Below are positions 26,843 through 33,871 of a stretch of DNA of 64,000 bases, one piece after another. The stretch is from Chryseobacterium formosum (GTDB lineage Bacteria; Bacteroidota; Bacteroidia; Flavobacteriales; Weeksellaceae). The stretch is taken from assembly GCF_026460885.1 (NCBI RefSeq), contig NZ_JAOVZW010000011.1, positions 1-64,000 of the forward strand, given 5' to 3'. The notes below the pieces were generated by a model. It did not search any database. It was given only the letters and a program-made list of their open reading frames with translations, and was not told where the DNA came from. Numbering within the stretch: the first letter of the stretch is position 1; the number at the start of each line of letters is the position of its first letter. Position numbers and translations under genes: made by a program.

Positions 26843-27682
26843 TTAAATTTCTTCTTCAGCGATATATGTTTTCACAATTGGACGAATTTTCGCATTTTCA
26901 GGATGATAATTCATATCAAAGCTTGACCATCCAGAGGACCAATACAGCATGATTTCTTTAAGATAAGGAACGTCTTTTGTTTCATCATATTTAAAATTCT
27001 GATCAAAAATCTCCTGCACTTCTGGCAATAATTCAGGATAAAACATTTGGTCTTCGTCATCAAAAACCTGAATATGAATATCGAGATGATTTTTTAGTTC
27101 ATTTAACAGATAAGTTCTAAAATCCCAACCCATTACAATAATATCAGTATCCCACATAGAAAGTATAGGTTTCCATTTCAAATTAGAATCACTTACAACA
27201 AAACGATGACCCAACATTGGGATAAGCTGAGGAATTTTAGAAAACCATTCATCAAAAATTTCTTTTCTTTTTGCTTCAGATTTTGGTTTTACTCCCCATG
27301 ATTTTAACCAAACTTTATTACCTCCTTCCACATCAAAAAACAGCCAATCTGATAAACCATGAAACCTATGCTGAATTTCTTCTTCATCATCCAACCAATT
27401 ATAAAATAACATATGTTCCTCCAAAACTACCTCCCCATTTTCATCCTCATATTCAAAAATTTCTTTTTTATCAATAGCATGGAGAACCTTTAAAAACTCC
27501 CGATGCTCAGTAATAAATTTGATGGAATATTTTAATTCAATGGAATCAATCTGTTCTTCAGTAAGTGGTTGCCATTTCGCACCATATAATCCTTGAACAC
27601 AATCATCTTCATTTGACCATAAAGTTTCTGTACGTTTCTTAATCCAATACAAAAATTCAGTGAAATTTTCTGGTATATTCAT
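26843..27682 (-). CDS. SMI1/KNR4-like protein embedded in the Y-RNA array
   Basis: A 279-residue protein resembling the SMI1/KNR4 (SUKH) superfamily: LTEEQIDSIELKYSIKF near residue 37 and GLSDWLFFDVEGGNKVWLKS near 105, with an aromatic-rich acidic character. SUKH proteins are often immunity proteins for nuclease or modifying toxins, but other roles exist. The gene sits between Y-RNA-like RNAs 3 and 2 with about 20 and 6 nt of spacing, so mRNA and RNAs must be released from one transcript by processing. Its role in the system is unknown. Confidence 0.65.
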   Translation of the reverse strand: MNIPENFTEFLYWIKKRTETLWSNEDDCVQGLYGAKWQPLTEEQIDSIELKYSIKFITEHREFLKVLHAIDKKEIFEYEDENGEVVLEEHMLFYNWLDDEEEIQHRFHGLSDWLFFDVEGGNKVWLKSWGVKPKSEAKRKEIFDEWFSKIPQLIPMLGHRFVVSDSNLKWKPILSMWDTDIIVMGWDFRTYLLNELKNHLDIHIQVFDDEDQMFYPELLPEVQEIFDQNFKYDETKDVPYLKEIMLYWSSGWSSFDMNYHPENAKIRPIVKTYIAEEEI

Positions 27683-27702
27683 ATTCTTATATTTAAATTT
27701 AA

Positions 27703-27816
27703 AAAGAGGTAAAATTCGAAAAAACTACATTTAACAGGACTTTTACAGACATGCTTTTTGGAGTTGAACCAAGATCGTTAGATTTACCGAAGTAAGTCTT
27801 TTCTACGACACTCTTT
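27703..27816 (-). ncRNA. Y-RNA-like RNA 3
   Basis: Terminal helix AAAGAG/CTCTTT, bulged T, G-T paired with A-C, conserved CGTA loop and a 9-bp second helix GAAAAGACT/AGTTTTTTC. Distal part has a T-arm-like hairpin (TTGG-TTCAACT-CCAA), while acceptor and D-arm are degenerate. About 114 nt; it starts 8 nt after RNA 4 ends. Confidence 0.75.
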
Positions 27817-27824
27817 ATTTTTAA

Positions 27825-27961
27825 AATCAAGGTAAAAAGTATAGAATCTTTCAGTGCTTTTGCTCTACCAACTGAGCTACTTTTCCCGAAGAAAAGACAG
27901 GGCTCGAACCTGTGACCCAAAGTTTGGATATCGAAGTATGATTCTAAAACGACACTTGATT
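27825..27961 (-). ncRNA. Y-RNA-like RNA 4 with circularly permuted tRNA module
   Basis: Terminal helix AATCAAG/CTTGATT, bulged T, G-T paired with A-C, CGTT loop, second helix AGAATC/GATTCT. The tRNA module is very clear and permuted: T-arm ACAGG-TTCGAGC-CCTGT, acceptor CTTTTC-TTCGG-GAAAAG closed by a 5-nt loop, then TA and D-arm GCTC-AGTTGGTA-GAGC. About 137 nt. Confidence 0.85.
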
Positions 27962-27977
27962 ATTTTTATTTTTTAAA

Positions 27978-28046
27978 ATCGAGCAACTGATAAAAAGAGT
28001 TTTTGTTCAATGAAATTCGAAGGAACTCTTTTTTACGGCATCGGAT
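27978..28046 (-). ncRNA. Y-RNA-like RNA 5, short form without tRNA module
   Basis: Outer helix ATC-CGA with TCGAT (one bulged C), bulged T, G-C paired with G-C, CGTA loop and a perfect 10-bp second helix AAAAAGAGTT/AACTCTTTTT closing a short loop. No T-arm or D-arm is present. About 69 nt. Confidence 0.75.
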
Positions 28047-28054
28047 ATTTTTAG

Positions 28055-28186
28055 AGTAAGGTCAAAAATCAAACAGAGACTTACTGAAAGAGTGTCACCA
28101 TTACACTATCTCGATTTAACGAGAACAGGAGTCGAACCTGTATTGCTGTCCCTTAAACGAAGAAATTCTGTTTTACGACACTTACT
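28055..28186 (-). ncRNA. Y-RNA-like RNA 6 with circularly permuted tRNA module
   Basis: Terminal helix AGTAAG/CTTACT, bulged T, G-T paired with A-C, CGTAA loop, second helix AAACAGA/TCTGTTT. The module is permuted: T-arm ACAGG-TTCGACT-CCTGT, acceptor TCTCG-TTAAAT-CGAGA, then TA and D-arm GTGT-AATGGTG-ACAC. About 132 nt; first RNA behind the regulon promoter at 28244-28262. Confidence 0.85.
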
Positions 28187-28243
28187 TTTTATTTTAAATT
28201 TTAATGATTATTGTTTTTTGTTGTTGCAAAATTAATTTGTTAG

Positions 28244-28262
28244 TGCGCATTCTTTTTACGCA
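28244..28262 (-). promoter_or_regulatory. TRCGYA-type regulon site, Y-RNA promoter
   Basis: On the minus strand TGCGTA-N7-TGCGCA, with the TTTG of a TAATTTTG -7 box ending 17 nt downstream. Same arrangement as at four other promoters in the window. It should drive RNAs 6-3, the SMI1-like gene and RNAs 2-1. Confidence 0.75.
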
Positions 28263-28281
28263 GTTGAAATTATTTAAATTA

Positions 28282-28370
28282 AAAACCAAGTAACAGGTTA
28301 TAGGAGTTTTTGAATGTTGTTCAAATTTTAAGTTTGACGATGGAACTCTTATTTTACGACATTGGATAGT
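28282..28370 (-). ncRNA. Y-RNA-like RNA 7, short form
   Basis: Outer helix CCAA/TTGG, bulged T, G-T paired with A-C, CGTAA loop, second helix ATAAGAGTT/AACTCCTAT (one mismatch), and an extra apical hairpin TCAAA/TTTGA. No tRNA module. Outer helix is the weakest of the eight. Confidence 0.68.
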
Positions 28371-28372
28371 TT

Positions 28373-28446
28373 AAACCGAGCGATATAGCGAAAAGACTCT
28401 GTGTCAATTGGAAGTCGAAGGATTTCTTTTCTTACGGCATCGGTTT
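28373..28446 (-). ncRNA. Y-RNA-like RNA 8, short form
   Basis: Terminal helix AAACCGA/TCGGTTT, bulged T, G-C paired with G-C, CGTAA loop, second helix GAAAAGA/TCTTTTC around a roughly 25-nt loop. No tRNA module. It begins 8 nt after the stop of the upstream protein gene, so it probably derives from the Ro60 transcript. Confidence 0.75.
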
Positions 28447-28453
28447 GTCCTTG

Positions 28454-29110
28454 TTATTTTATTCCAGTCATTAATGCTGAAATTTTTTCTGCATTTTCGA
28501 TATTCAGTTTTTGCAAAATTTCTGTAATTCTATTTTTAAATTTTATTTGATGTTTTCTTATTTTACCTAATTCATTTTTCAATTCAAATTCCTCAACTTC
28601 GAAGATTGCTTTTATATCTGTAAATTCCTCTAAGCTTACATCTGAATAATCTGAAAATTGCACTTTTCCGTTTTGTTTTCTGTAAAAAATCCACGGATGA
28701 CCAATCCATAAATCTGACCAATCGGAAGTTGTACTATCTAATATCCTTTGCCACTCATCTATATTTCCGATATCTCCGCAACAATTTGGTTCGATAAGTA
28801 TTTTATCCTTGTCGGTCAAAACAATTCCTCCATCAAAAATAGAAACTTCATCCTCGAACTTATTTAAATCAATTTCCTGAAGATCTGTTTCCAAAATCAT
28901 TTGCAGATTATCATCGTCAATAGTTTCTATATCAACTAAATTAGAATCTTTGCTAATCCTGCTAAAATCATAATTTAATGCAGAAACTACTTCTTCCCAT
29001 TTTCTAAACCATTCATCAGGATCTGGATAGTCAGAACTTTCCGGTAATTCGTATTCTTCTTGAGAATATTTTAAAGAATTGATTTCTATTGTATTAATAA
29101 GCTTCATCAT
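28454..29110 (-). CDS. uncharacterised acidic protein in the Ro60 unit
   Basis: A 218-residue acidic cytoplasmic protein. A central segment with CCGDIGNIDEWQRI and SDLWIGHPWIFYRK is aromatic-rich and loosely recalls SUKH/immunity-type folds, but no family can be claimed. The start is set at 29110 because the upstream in-frame codons translate a palindromic repeat (29129-29248). It lies between the Ro60 gene and Y-RNA-like RNA 8, so it is probably co-transcribed with Ro60. Confidence 0.6.
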   Translation of the reverse strand: MMKLINTIEINSLKYSQEEYELPESSDYPDPDEWFRKWEEVVSALNYDFSRISKDSNLVDIETIDDDNLQMILETDLQEIDLNKFEDEVSIFDGGIVLTDKDKILIEPNCCGDIGNIDEWQRILDSTTSDWSDLWIGHPWIFYRKQNGKVQFSDYSDVSLEEFTDIKAIFEVEEFELKNELGKIRKHQIKFKNRITEILQKLNIENAEKISALMTGIK

Positions 29111-29128
29111 AACTATACAGTTTTTATT

Positions 29129-29248
29129 CCTAGCCCCGATTGCAGCGGCATCCTTTTTTGTTATTGCGGTTGCGAAATAGTTCAACAAATTACTGTACTT
29201 CTATCGCAATAACAAAAAAGATACAGCGGAAAGCGGGTAACAGCTCCT
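29129..29248. repeat. REP-like palindromic element
   Basis: Arms of the form CGCAATAACAAAAAAGATAC and its near-complement form a long hairpin flanked by GC-rich ends (CCTAGCCCCGAT..., AAGCGGGTAACAGCTCC). It resembles palindromic intergenic repeats common in Flavobacteriia. It separates the Ro60 and downstream genes. Confidence 0.65.
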
Positions 29249-29326
29249 AAAAATTAAAATAGTTATTCATTCCGAACATTACTCATTATTTATTACTCAT
29301 TACTTATGATTTAAAAGCAGTGCCTT

Positions 29327-30844
29327 TTACAGCACTACTTTTTTAATCATTTCCACTGCAGATTTTCGGTCTTCCAAAGCGTTCAGTACATCGAAGATTT
29401 TGTCGGACCAGCCTGCGATGAGATAGACATCATTTTTTCTGACATCCAACGGTGGTTTTCCGTAACCTGCCAAATCAAAAATATACAATTTTGCGTTTGG
29501 ATTGATCTTTTTGTATCGGCTCCACGAGTTTTCGAAAGCGTTGGTAAATCCACCGGTATCCCACATTTGAGTATCAGTAAACAGCATAATTTTGTCGGCA
29601 ATTTCCCGCTTGTTGATCAAATCTTCAAGCACGAGATGACCGTTTGTGGCATAGCCAACTTCGCCTTCCCTTTTGTAGAACGCATCTACGTTTCTCAGAA
29701 TACCGTTTTTCGGCATCGGAACTCTTTTCCAACGGTCACCAAACATACCTGTGATCACGTTTTTGCACTGCGACTGCAACATCATCGACATTAGCAGACC
29801 GATATCGTACAGCAAAACTTTAGATTTCGGAGAAACAGGCTGTTGCATCGAACCTGAAACGTCTGCCGCAATCACGACCGAAGTTTCAAAGCCAAAACCT
29901 TTGATGTTTTTTGCACTCACCATCACCGCACCTTCCAATGCTTCCAGAATTGATGAGATGTATTTTGAATCGATGTTTTTCAATTCTCTGTACGCCGACA
30001 AAAATCTGAATGGCAATTGTTTTGAGTTTCTTACCGCTTTTTCATCTGACAAATAGCTGCACACTTTGTACATCGCATCCGAAGAAACGTTGGCTTCCAG
30101 GATATTTCTAAGGTTTCTCAAAGTTGCCATATAACCTAGTTTGTTACTCAAAATCAGTTCTTCCCATTTGTTTTTGAAAGCTGATTTTCTTTCTGCATCA
30201 TCAGCAAATTTTGTCTGACCCAAAACTGAAAGTTCAACTTCCCACGTGTAAGGCGTTTCCAAAGAGTCGTTTACGATTTTGTTGAAAATTGCCTGCTGAT
30301 TTTCATCTTTTGCTTTTGGGTGAACCAAAAACAAAGCATCTTTCAAAGTCACTTCTGCTTTTCTGTTGTATTTTGCGAACTGGTATTCATCAAATTTATT
30401 GAAAGATTTCACCAGACCTTTCTGGATTTGCTTTGAAAGTCGGTTCAGTTTTTTAACATCAGTTCTTTCGTTTGCCAATTGGTAATACGCCAATAGTTCT
30501 GTGATTTCATCGGCTCTTTGGATTACGCCGTCTACGGTTTTGCTTACTAGGTCCGTACCTGAAGTTTGTTTCGCCAATTCGGTTGTCAAAACCAATGGAA
30601 TCGAACGCAGATACATATCGTTTCTTGCATAAACCGCCAGTTTTGCAACAAATTCCGGATCGTTTTTCTGAATCAGAGATTGGATTCTCGCCAATCTGTC
30701 ATTTCCTTTTTCATAGGTTGCGTTGGATAATCCTGTTGTAACAACAGCACTGTATAGTTCTTCTGCAGGTGTCATTTTGTAAGCTTTTGCACCTTCGTAG
30801 TTGGTTACTACGTTATTTGATTTTCTTAAAAAATTAAATTTCAT
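29327..30844 (-). CDS. Ro60/Rsr-type TROVE-domain RNA-binding protein
   Basis: A 505-residue Ro60 orthologue. Residues ~20-320 form the HEAT-like TROVE ring (NYEGAKAYKMTPAEELYSAVVTTGLSN, RIQSLIQKNDPEFVAKLAVYARNDMYLRSIPLVL). The C-terminal vWA domain carries a complete MIDAS start DVSGSM (about residue 330) and TDTQMWD. Ro60 binds Y RNAs on its outer ring surface and misfolded or damaged RNA in the central channel (established for the family). The ATG at 30844 is used; 15 extra codons upstream are 5'-UTR. A regulon site lies at 30921-30939. Eight Y-RNA-like RNAs follow within 2.5 kb. Confidence 0.94.
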   Translation of the reverse strand: MKFNFLRKSNNVVTNYEGAKAYKMTPAEELYSAVVTTGLSNATYEKGNDRLARIQSLIQKNDPEFVAKLAVYARNDMYLRSIPLVLTTELAKQTSGTDLVSKTVDGVIQRADEITELLAYYQLANERTDVKKLNRLSKQIQKGLVKSFNKFDEYQFAKYNRKAEVTLKDALFLVHPKAKDENQQAIFNKIVNDSLETPYTWEVELSVLGQTKFADDAERKSAFKNKWEELILSNKLGYMATLRNLRNILEANVSSDAMYKVCSYLSDEKAVRNSKQLPFRFLSAYRELKNIDSKYISSILEALEGAVMVSAKNIKGFGFETSVVIAADVSGSMQQPVSPKSKVLLYDIGLLMSMMLQSQCKNVITGMFGDRWKRVPMPKNGILRNVDAFYKREGEVGYATNGHLVLEDLINKREIADKIMLFTDTQMWDTGGFTNAFENSWSRYKKINPNAKLYIFDLAGYGKPPLDVRKNDVYLIAGWSDKIFDVLNALEDRKSAVEMIKKVVL

Positions 30845-30903
30845 AATTACTGTTTTTTTGTTAAACATTTGGAAGATTATCACTTCCACTCTGATTTCTG
30901 ATG

Positions 30904-30939
30904 CAAAGTAAGGATGGTATTACGCAGTCTTTTTGCGTA
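30904..30939 (-). promoter_or_regulatory. TRCGYA-type regulon site and -7 box of Ro60
   Basis: On the minus strand TACGCA-N7-TGCGTA (30921-30939) and, 17 nt to its end, TTACTTTG as the -7 element (a near match to TAnnTTTG). The following ACTTTGCATCA is identical to that at the Zn-ribbon gene promoter. Confidence 0.78.
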
Positions 30940-30983
30940 GTATATTTTTTTTTGTGAAAAGTTTTTATTTTTTGTTGGAAAAT

Positions 30984-31036
30984 CGCAAAGACGCAAAGTT
31001 TTATTTTGTTATAAACTGCTTTTAAGGCGCAAGGAT
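30984..31036. repeat. dispersed CGCAAAGACGCAAAG repeat variant
   Basis: Short relative of the repeats at 8329 and 24416. The remaining part of this gap up to the next element is AT-rich with nothing recognised. Confidence 0.45.
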
Positions 31037-31111
31037 TTTATCTTCGATAAAATTGATTGTGTTGTAGTTGTGAGGAATAATACAATGATTTTTCAAATAA
31101 ATATTCACAAA

Positions 31112-31193
31112 GTTTGTCATTCCGGAGGAATCTAAGTGTGGTAGGGATAAACAAGATTCCACGCTCCACTTCGTTTCGCTCTGAATGACAAAC
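31112..31193. repeat. palindromic repeat with GTTTGTCATTC arms
   Basis: GTTTGTCATTC and GAATGACAAAC frame a roughly 60-bp centre that includes GGAGGAATCTAAG. It shares its left arm with the perfect 26-bp inverted repeat at 38200-38280, so both belong to one family. Confidence 0.6.
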
Positions 31194-31313
31194 GACCGTT
31201 GAATGTTTTCGCTTTTGAATTAATTAAAACAACTATCAACCAAAATAAAATCTATCTATCATTCATTTTGCATAAAGGAATTGCTAATTGGAAGCTTTTA
31301 GAAATTCGTTGTC

Positions 31314-31321
31314 TAGCTTTG
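31314..31321 (+). promoter_or_regulatory. -7 box of the VOC-family gene
   Basis: TAGCTTTG fits TAnnTTTG and lies 20 bp before the ATG. Confidence 0.6.
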
Positions 31322-31341
31322 TGTACATTAAAATGTAAGCT

Positions 31342-31788
31342 ATGATAAAAGGATTATATGAAACTCACGTACAGGTTAGTAATTTAGAAAACTCAATACA
31401 ATTTTATACTGAAGTTTTAGGTTTGGAGTTTGCTCATCATGATGGAAACCGCCCGATTGCATTTTTATGGATTGGAAAAAATAAAGAAGCAATGCTTGGT
31501 TTGTGGGAGCAAAAGGAAAATTTACAAACTAGACATTTTGCTTTTTCTGCGGATAAAGAAGATATTCTAAATTACTCTGTTGAGTTTTTGAAAAATAAAA
31601 ATTTAAAGCCTTACAACTTTTTAAAAGACGGAATTGATGAACCCATGGTTTTTGCCTGGATGCCCGCGTTGGCGATTTATTTTAATGATCCGGACGGAAA
31701 TCAATTAGAATTTATCTCTATTTTGGAAGGCGATGGGAAACCTGAATTGGGTGTGATTTCTTATGAGGAATGGCTGGAAAATAAATAG
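31342..31788 (+). CDS. VOC/glyoxalase-family protein
   Basis: A 148-residue vicinal-oxygen-chelate protein: LYETHVQVSNLENSIQFYTEVLGLEF at the start, RHFAFSA in the middle and YFNDPDGNQLEFI near the end, giving the usual His/Glu metal positions. It could be a dioxygenase, a glyoxalase-like enzyme or a drug-binding protein. It is the only rightward gene between the Ro60 and slipin units and is probably unrelated to them. Confidence 0.85.
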   Translation: MIKGLYETHVQVSNLENSIQFYTEVLGLEFAHHDGNRPIAFLWIGKNKEAMLGLWEQKENLQTRHFAFSADKEDILNYSVEFLKNKNLKPYNFLKDGIDEPMVFAWMPALAIYFNDPDGNQLEFISILEGDGKPELGVISYEEWLENK

Positions 31789-31790
31789 AA

Positions 31791-31823
31791 AAAAACAAGT
31801 CTACAATGTAAACTTGTCTTTCT
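31791..31823. terminator. bidirectional terminator between VOC gene and tRNA-like RNA
   Basis: ACAAGTCTACA and TGTAAACTTGT form a stem with T-runs on both sides. It can terminate the VOC gene rightward and the slipin/tRNA-like transcript leftward. Confidence 0.75.
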
Positions 31824-31828
31824 TCTGT

Positions 31829-32019
31829 AGCCTCGATGAGATTCGAACTCACATTCCCTATTGGCATTGCGGCTGTAAATACGCTTCCCTACTTCTCCTG
31901 AGATTTTCGGTGCTTCTGTAAACTCTACCCATTAGTCCGCACAGGTCTAACCGGAATATCCGCAAACTCTACGGTAAGCAATATTTTGCCGTAGGCTTTT
32001 CCTTTTAAGCTACAAGGCT
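31829..32019 (-). ncRNA. 191-nt tRNA-like RNA with a large insertion
   Basis: The ends form a 7-bp acceptor (AGCCTTG with CGAGGCT), followed by TA, a D-arm GCTT-AAAAGGAA-AAGC and, at the 3' side, a T-arm GTGAG-TTCGAAT-CTCAT. Between them are about 120 extra nt: a CTACGG/CCGTAG hairpin at the anticodon-arm position and a TTGCGG/CCGCAA helix enclosing further structure. No anticodon arm of normal size can be drawn. It could be a tRNA mimic, an intron-bearing tRNA or a further Ro60 ligand. It lies directly behind the slipin gene. Confidence 0.6.
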
Positions 32020-32077
32020 GTTTGTAAAGCAGGCTTCTTTTTACAGAAACCCGCCTTTATAAAAATGGTTATTAGTT

Positions 32078-33175
32078 TTATTTTGCGAAGATCTCTTTCA
32101 GCTGAGAAAGAATATTACTGTTTCCGGAAACGGTGATATCTCCAATTTTGTCGGCGATTTTCTCCATATATTCCATTTCTTTCAGCTTCCAAAGGGTTTC
32201 GTTTTCTTCCATCAGTTTTGCAGTGTTTAACAAACTTCTTGTGGAAGCAGTTTCTTCACGTCTCATGATGCTGTTTGCCTGAGCTTTTTTCTCAGCAATC
32301 AAAACCTGATTCATGATTTCCTTCATTTCGCCTGTCAAAATCACGTCACGGATTCCGGCATCAGAAGCTGTTAAACCAAGGTCTTCGGCTTTGTTTCCGA
32401 GATTTTCAAGGATTTCTTTTCCTACAGAATCTTTTTTCACAAGTAATTCATCCAACGTCAAGGCTCCTACAAATTCACGCAAAGCCAATTGCATCAAAAT
32501 ATATAATTGCTTATCATACTCTTTATTTTCCATCAACGCTTTTTCGATGTTTTCCACCTGAAAACGTACATAAAAATTGATACGAAGCATCGCTTTATCC
32601 TTTGTCAAAAGTTCCTGACCAGCAATTTCCATTTGCTGCATACGCATATCGATGGCTTTTACTTCAACAGAAATTTCGTTGTTCCAGAAGTAGTAAGTCC
32701 CGGCTTCCAGAACTTTGGTTAATTTCCCGTCAATTAACAATAATCCTTTATATTGATTCGTCACAACAAACTTTCTGGTGAAATTTTTCAATTTCATGTT
32801 TTCCAAAATCGTTTTGGAAATTTTTTCTGTAATCTCAACTTTGGTTAAGTCTATTTTTTGAAACTCTCTGTTCAAAATTCCTTTCCAGAAGGCATATTGA
32901 CCAACGTTTAATACTTCTTTGAAAATTCCGTTTTCGTACATCAAAACGATTTCGCCGTCTTTTACTTCAATTATTTCAAGTAAGCTTTTTAAATTTTCAT
33001 TTTTCAATAAAAGATTTAAATCTTCACCTGTTTTAAACTGATCCTTTGTTTCAAAAATCTCTACAGATTTGTTTCCTAAAATCCAGAAGTTACCTTCTTT
33101 CAAAATATCAATCAAGTTTCTGTTTTTGAAAACCAAACCAATCTGACAAGCTTTAATTTGTACATTCTTTATCAT
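32078..33175 (-). CDS. slipin/SPFH (band-7) protein
   Basis: A 365-residue SPFH protein without an obvious N-terminal membrane anchor. The conserved block runs from about residue 150 (YKGLLLIDGKLTKVLEAGTYYFWN) through MRMQQMEIAGQELLTKDKAMLRINFYVRFQV to ALREFVGALTLDELL and the coiled-coil tail. The ATG at 33175 (IKNVQIKACQIG) is used; the upstream codons look like 5'-UTR. SPFH genes recur near RNA-repair and Ro60 genes. It is flanked by permuted tRNA-like genes upstream and the 191-nt tRNA-like RNA downstream, apparently in one transcript. Confidence 0.85.
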   Translation of the reverse strand: MIKNVQIKACQIGLVFKNRNLIDILKEGNFWILGNKSVEIFETKDQFKTGEDLNLLLKNENLKSLLEIIEVKDGEIVLMYENGIFKEVLNVGQYAFWKGILNREFQKIDLTKVEITEKISKTILENMKLKNFTRKFVVTNQYKGLLLIDGKLTKVLEAGTYYFWNNEISVEVKAIDMRMQQMEIAGQELLTKDKAMLRINFYVRFQVENIEKALMENKEYDKQLYILMQLALREFVGALTLDELLVKKDSVGKEILENLGNKAEDLGLTASDAGIRDVILTGEMKEIMNQVLIAEKKAQANSIMRREETASTRSLLNTAKLMEENETLWKLKEMEYMEKIADKIGDITVSGNSNILSQLKEIFAK

Positions 33176-33550
33176 CGTTTTATATTTTATAATGGTTATT
33201 AATTTCAATTAAAAAAGGAAAATCCGAGGTTCTTGCTTCCAAAAACGGCGGAAGGAAAGGAGTTCAGAAAAATTCTTTGAGTTGGGAACAATATTTTTAA
33301 ACTTATTTCAAAAATTCTGACTTTAAATATTTCATTTAACTTCTATTATTTGCGAGCAAAAAACATCTGTCATTTATATTAAAATTTTAACTTTAGAAAA
33401 TCCATCTAAGAATTATTGATTCTTTACTTAAATTTCATTTTTCAGAAAACATCTTTTCTTGCAGGCTTTTTCAAAATGTTGATTCAACAACTTAAAAAAT
33501 CCCAGACTTTCCTATGGTGAATATTTTTTATGAGATATTCAAACTCGGTG
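33176..33550. other. long leader between permuted tRNAs and slipin gene
   Basis: About 370 bp without a credible gene. AT-rich; no promoter box or known RNA was recognised. Confidence 0.5.
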
Positions 33551-33552
33551 AT

Positions 33553-33575
33553 AAAATAGATTTTGAGTCTATTTT
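33553..33575 (-). terminator. hairpin after the permuted tRNA-Lys
   Basis: AAAATAGA and TCTATTTT form an 8-bp stem with a 7-nt loop. It has no long T-run and may be a processing rather than a termination signal. Confidence 0.5.
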
Positions 33576-33579
33576 CAAA

Positions 33580-33650
33580 CTACATTAAAAGTGTAGTGCT
33601 CTAACCAACTGAGCTACTTCACCCGAAGTGAAGACAGGATTCGAACCTGT
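33580..33650 (-). tRNA. circularly permuted tRNA-Lys(UUU)-like gene
   Basis: Reading the minus strand: T-arm ACAGG-TTCGAAT-CCTGT, acceptor 3' strand CTTCAC, loop TTCGG, acceptor 5' strand GTGAAG (6 bp), TA, D-arm GCTC-AGTTGGTTA-GAGC, A, and anticodon arm CTACA-CTTTTAA-TGTAG with anticodon UUU. Every tRNA arm is intact, but the 3' half precedes the 5' half and the break lies in the variable loop. The acceptor strands pair only with each other and not with any neighbouring tRNA. Confidence 0.75.
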
Positions 33651-33735
33651 GCTAAAAATCTATTGTTCTACCACTTGAACTATATTCCCATTTTGGAAAT
33701 AGAAGGACTTGAACCTTCAACCTATAGAGCCTTGT
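33650..33735 (-). tRNA. circularly permuted tRNA-like gene, break in the anticodon loop
   Basis: Minus strand: anticodon-stem 3' strand TCTAT, variable loop AGGTT, T-arm GAAGG-TTCAAGT-CCTTC, acceptor 3' strand TATTTCC, loop AAAAT, acceptor 5' strand GGGAATA (7 bp, one wobble), TA, D-arm GTTC-AAGTGGTA-GAAC, A, anticodon-stem 5' strand ATAGA. Both termini fall in the anticodon loop, the place occupied by the Y stem in the Y-RNA-like RNAs. The anticodon cannot be assigned. Confidence 0.7.
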
Positions 33736-33871
33736 GAAATTTTTTGGAAAATTCCTAAACCTTCAGTTCAAGCTGAACAGAACGAAATCATGTTTCTCAA
33801 CAATTTCTTCTGCAATGGTGATATACAGAAACACTCAACTGGACCTGCCTGATATTTTTACAGAAATACTT

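Noticed and set aside
27699..27920. 73-codon open frame across the Y-RNA region
   Set aside because: Its translation (SSSVGRAKALKD) is the usual product of reading a tRNA-like sequence; the stretch is explained by RNAs 3 and 4.
31829..32019. tmRNA (ssrA)
   Set aside because: Acceptor/T-arm ends are tRNA-like, but the D-arm is a normal stem, no tag reading frame was found and the length is about half of a usual tmRNA.
33650..33735. Ordinary linear tRNAs formed from neighbouring halves
   Set aside because: GGGAATA does not pair with CTTCACT, whereas TATTTCC/GGGAATA and CTTCAC/GTGAAG pair across short loops, which only fits permuted genes.
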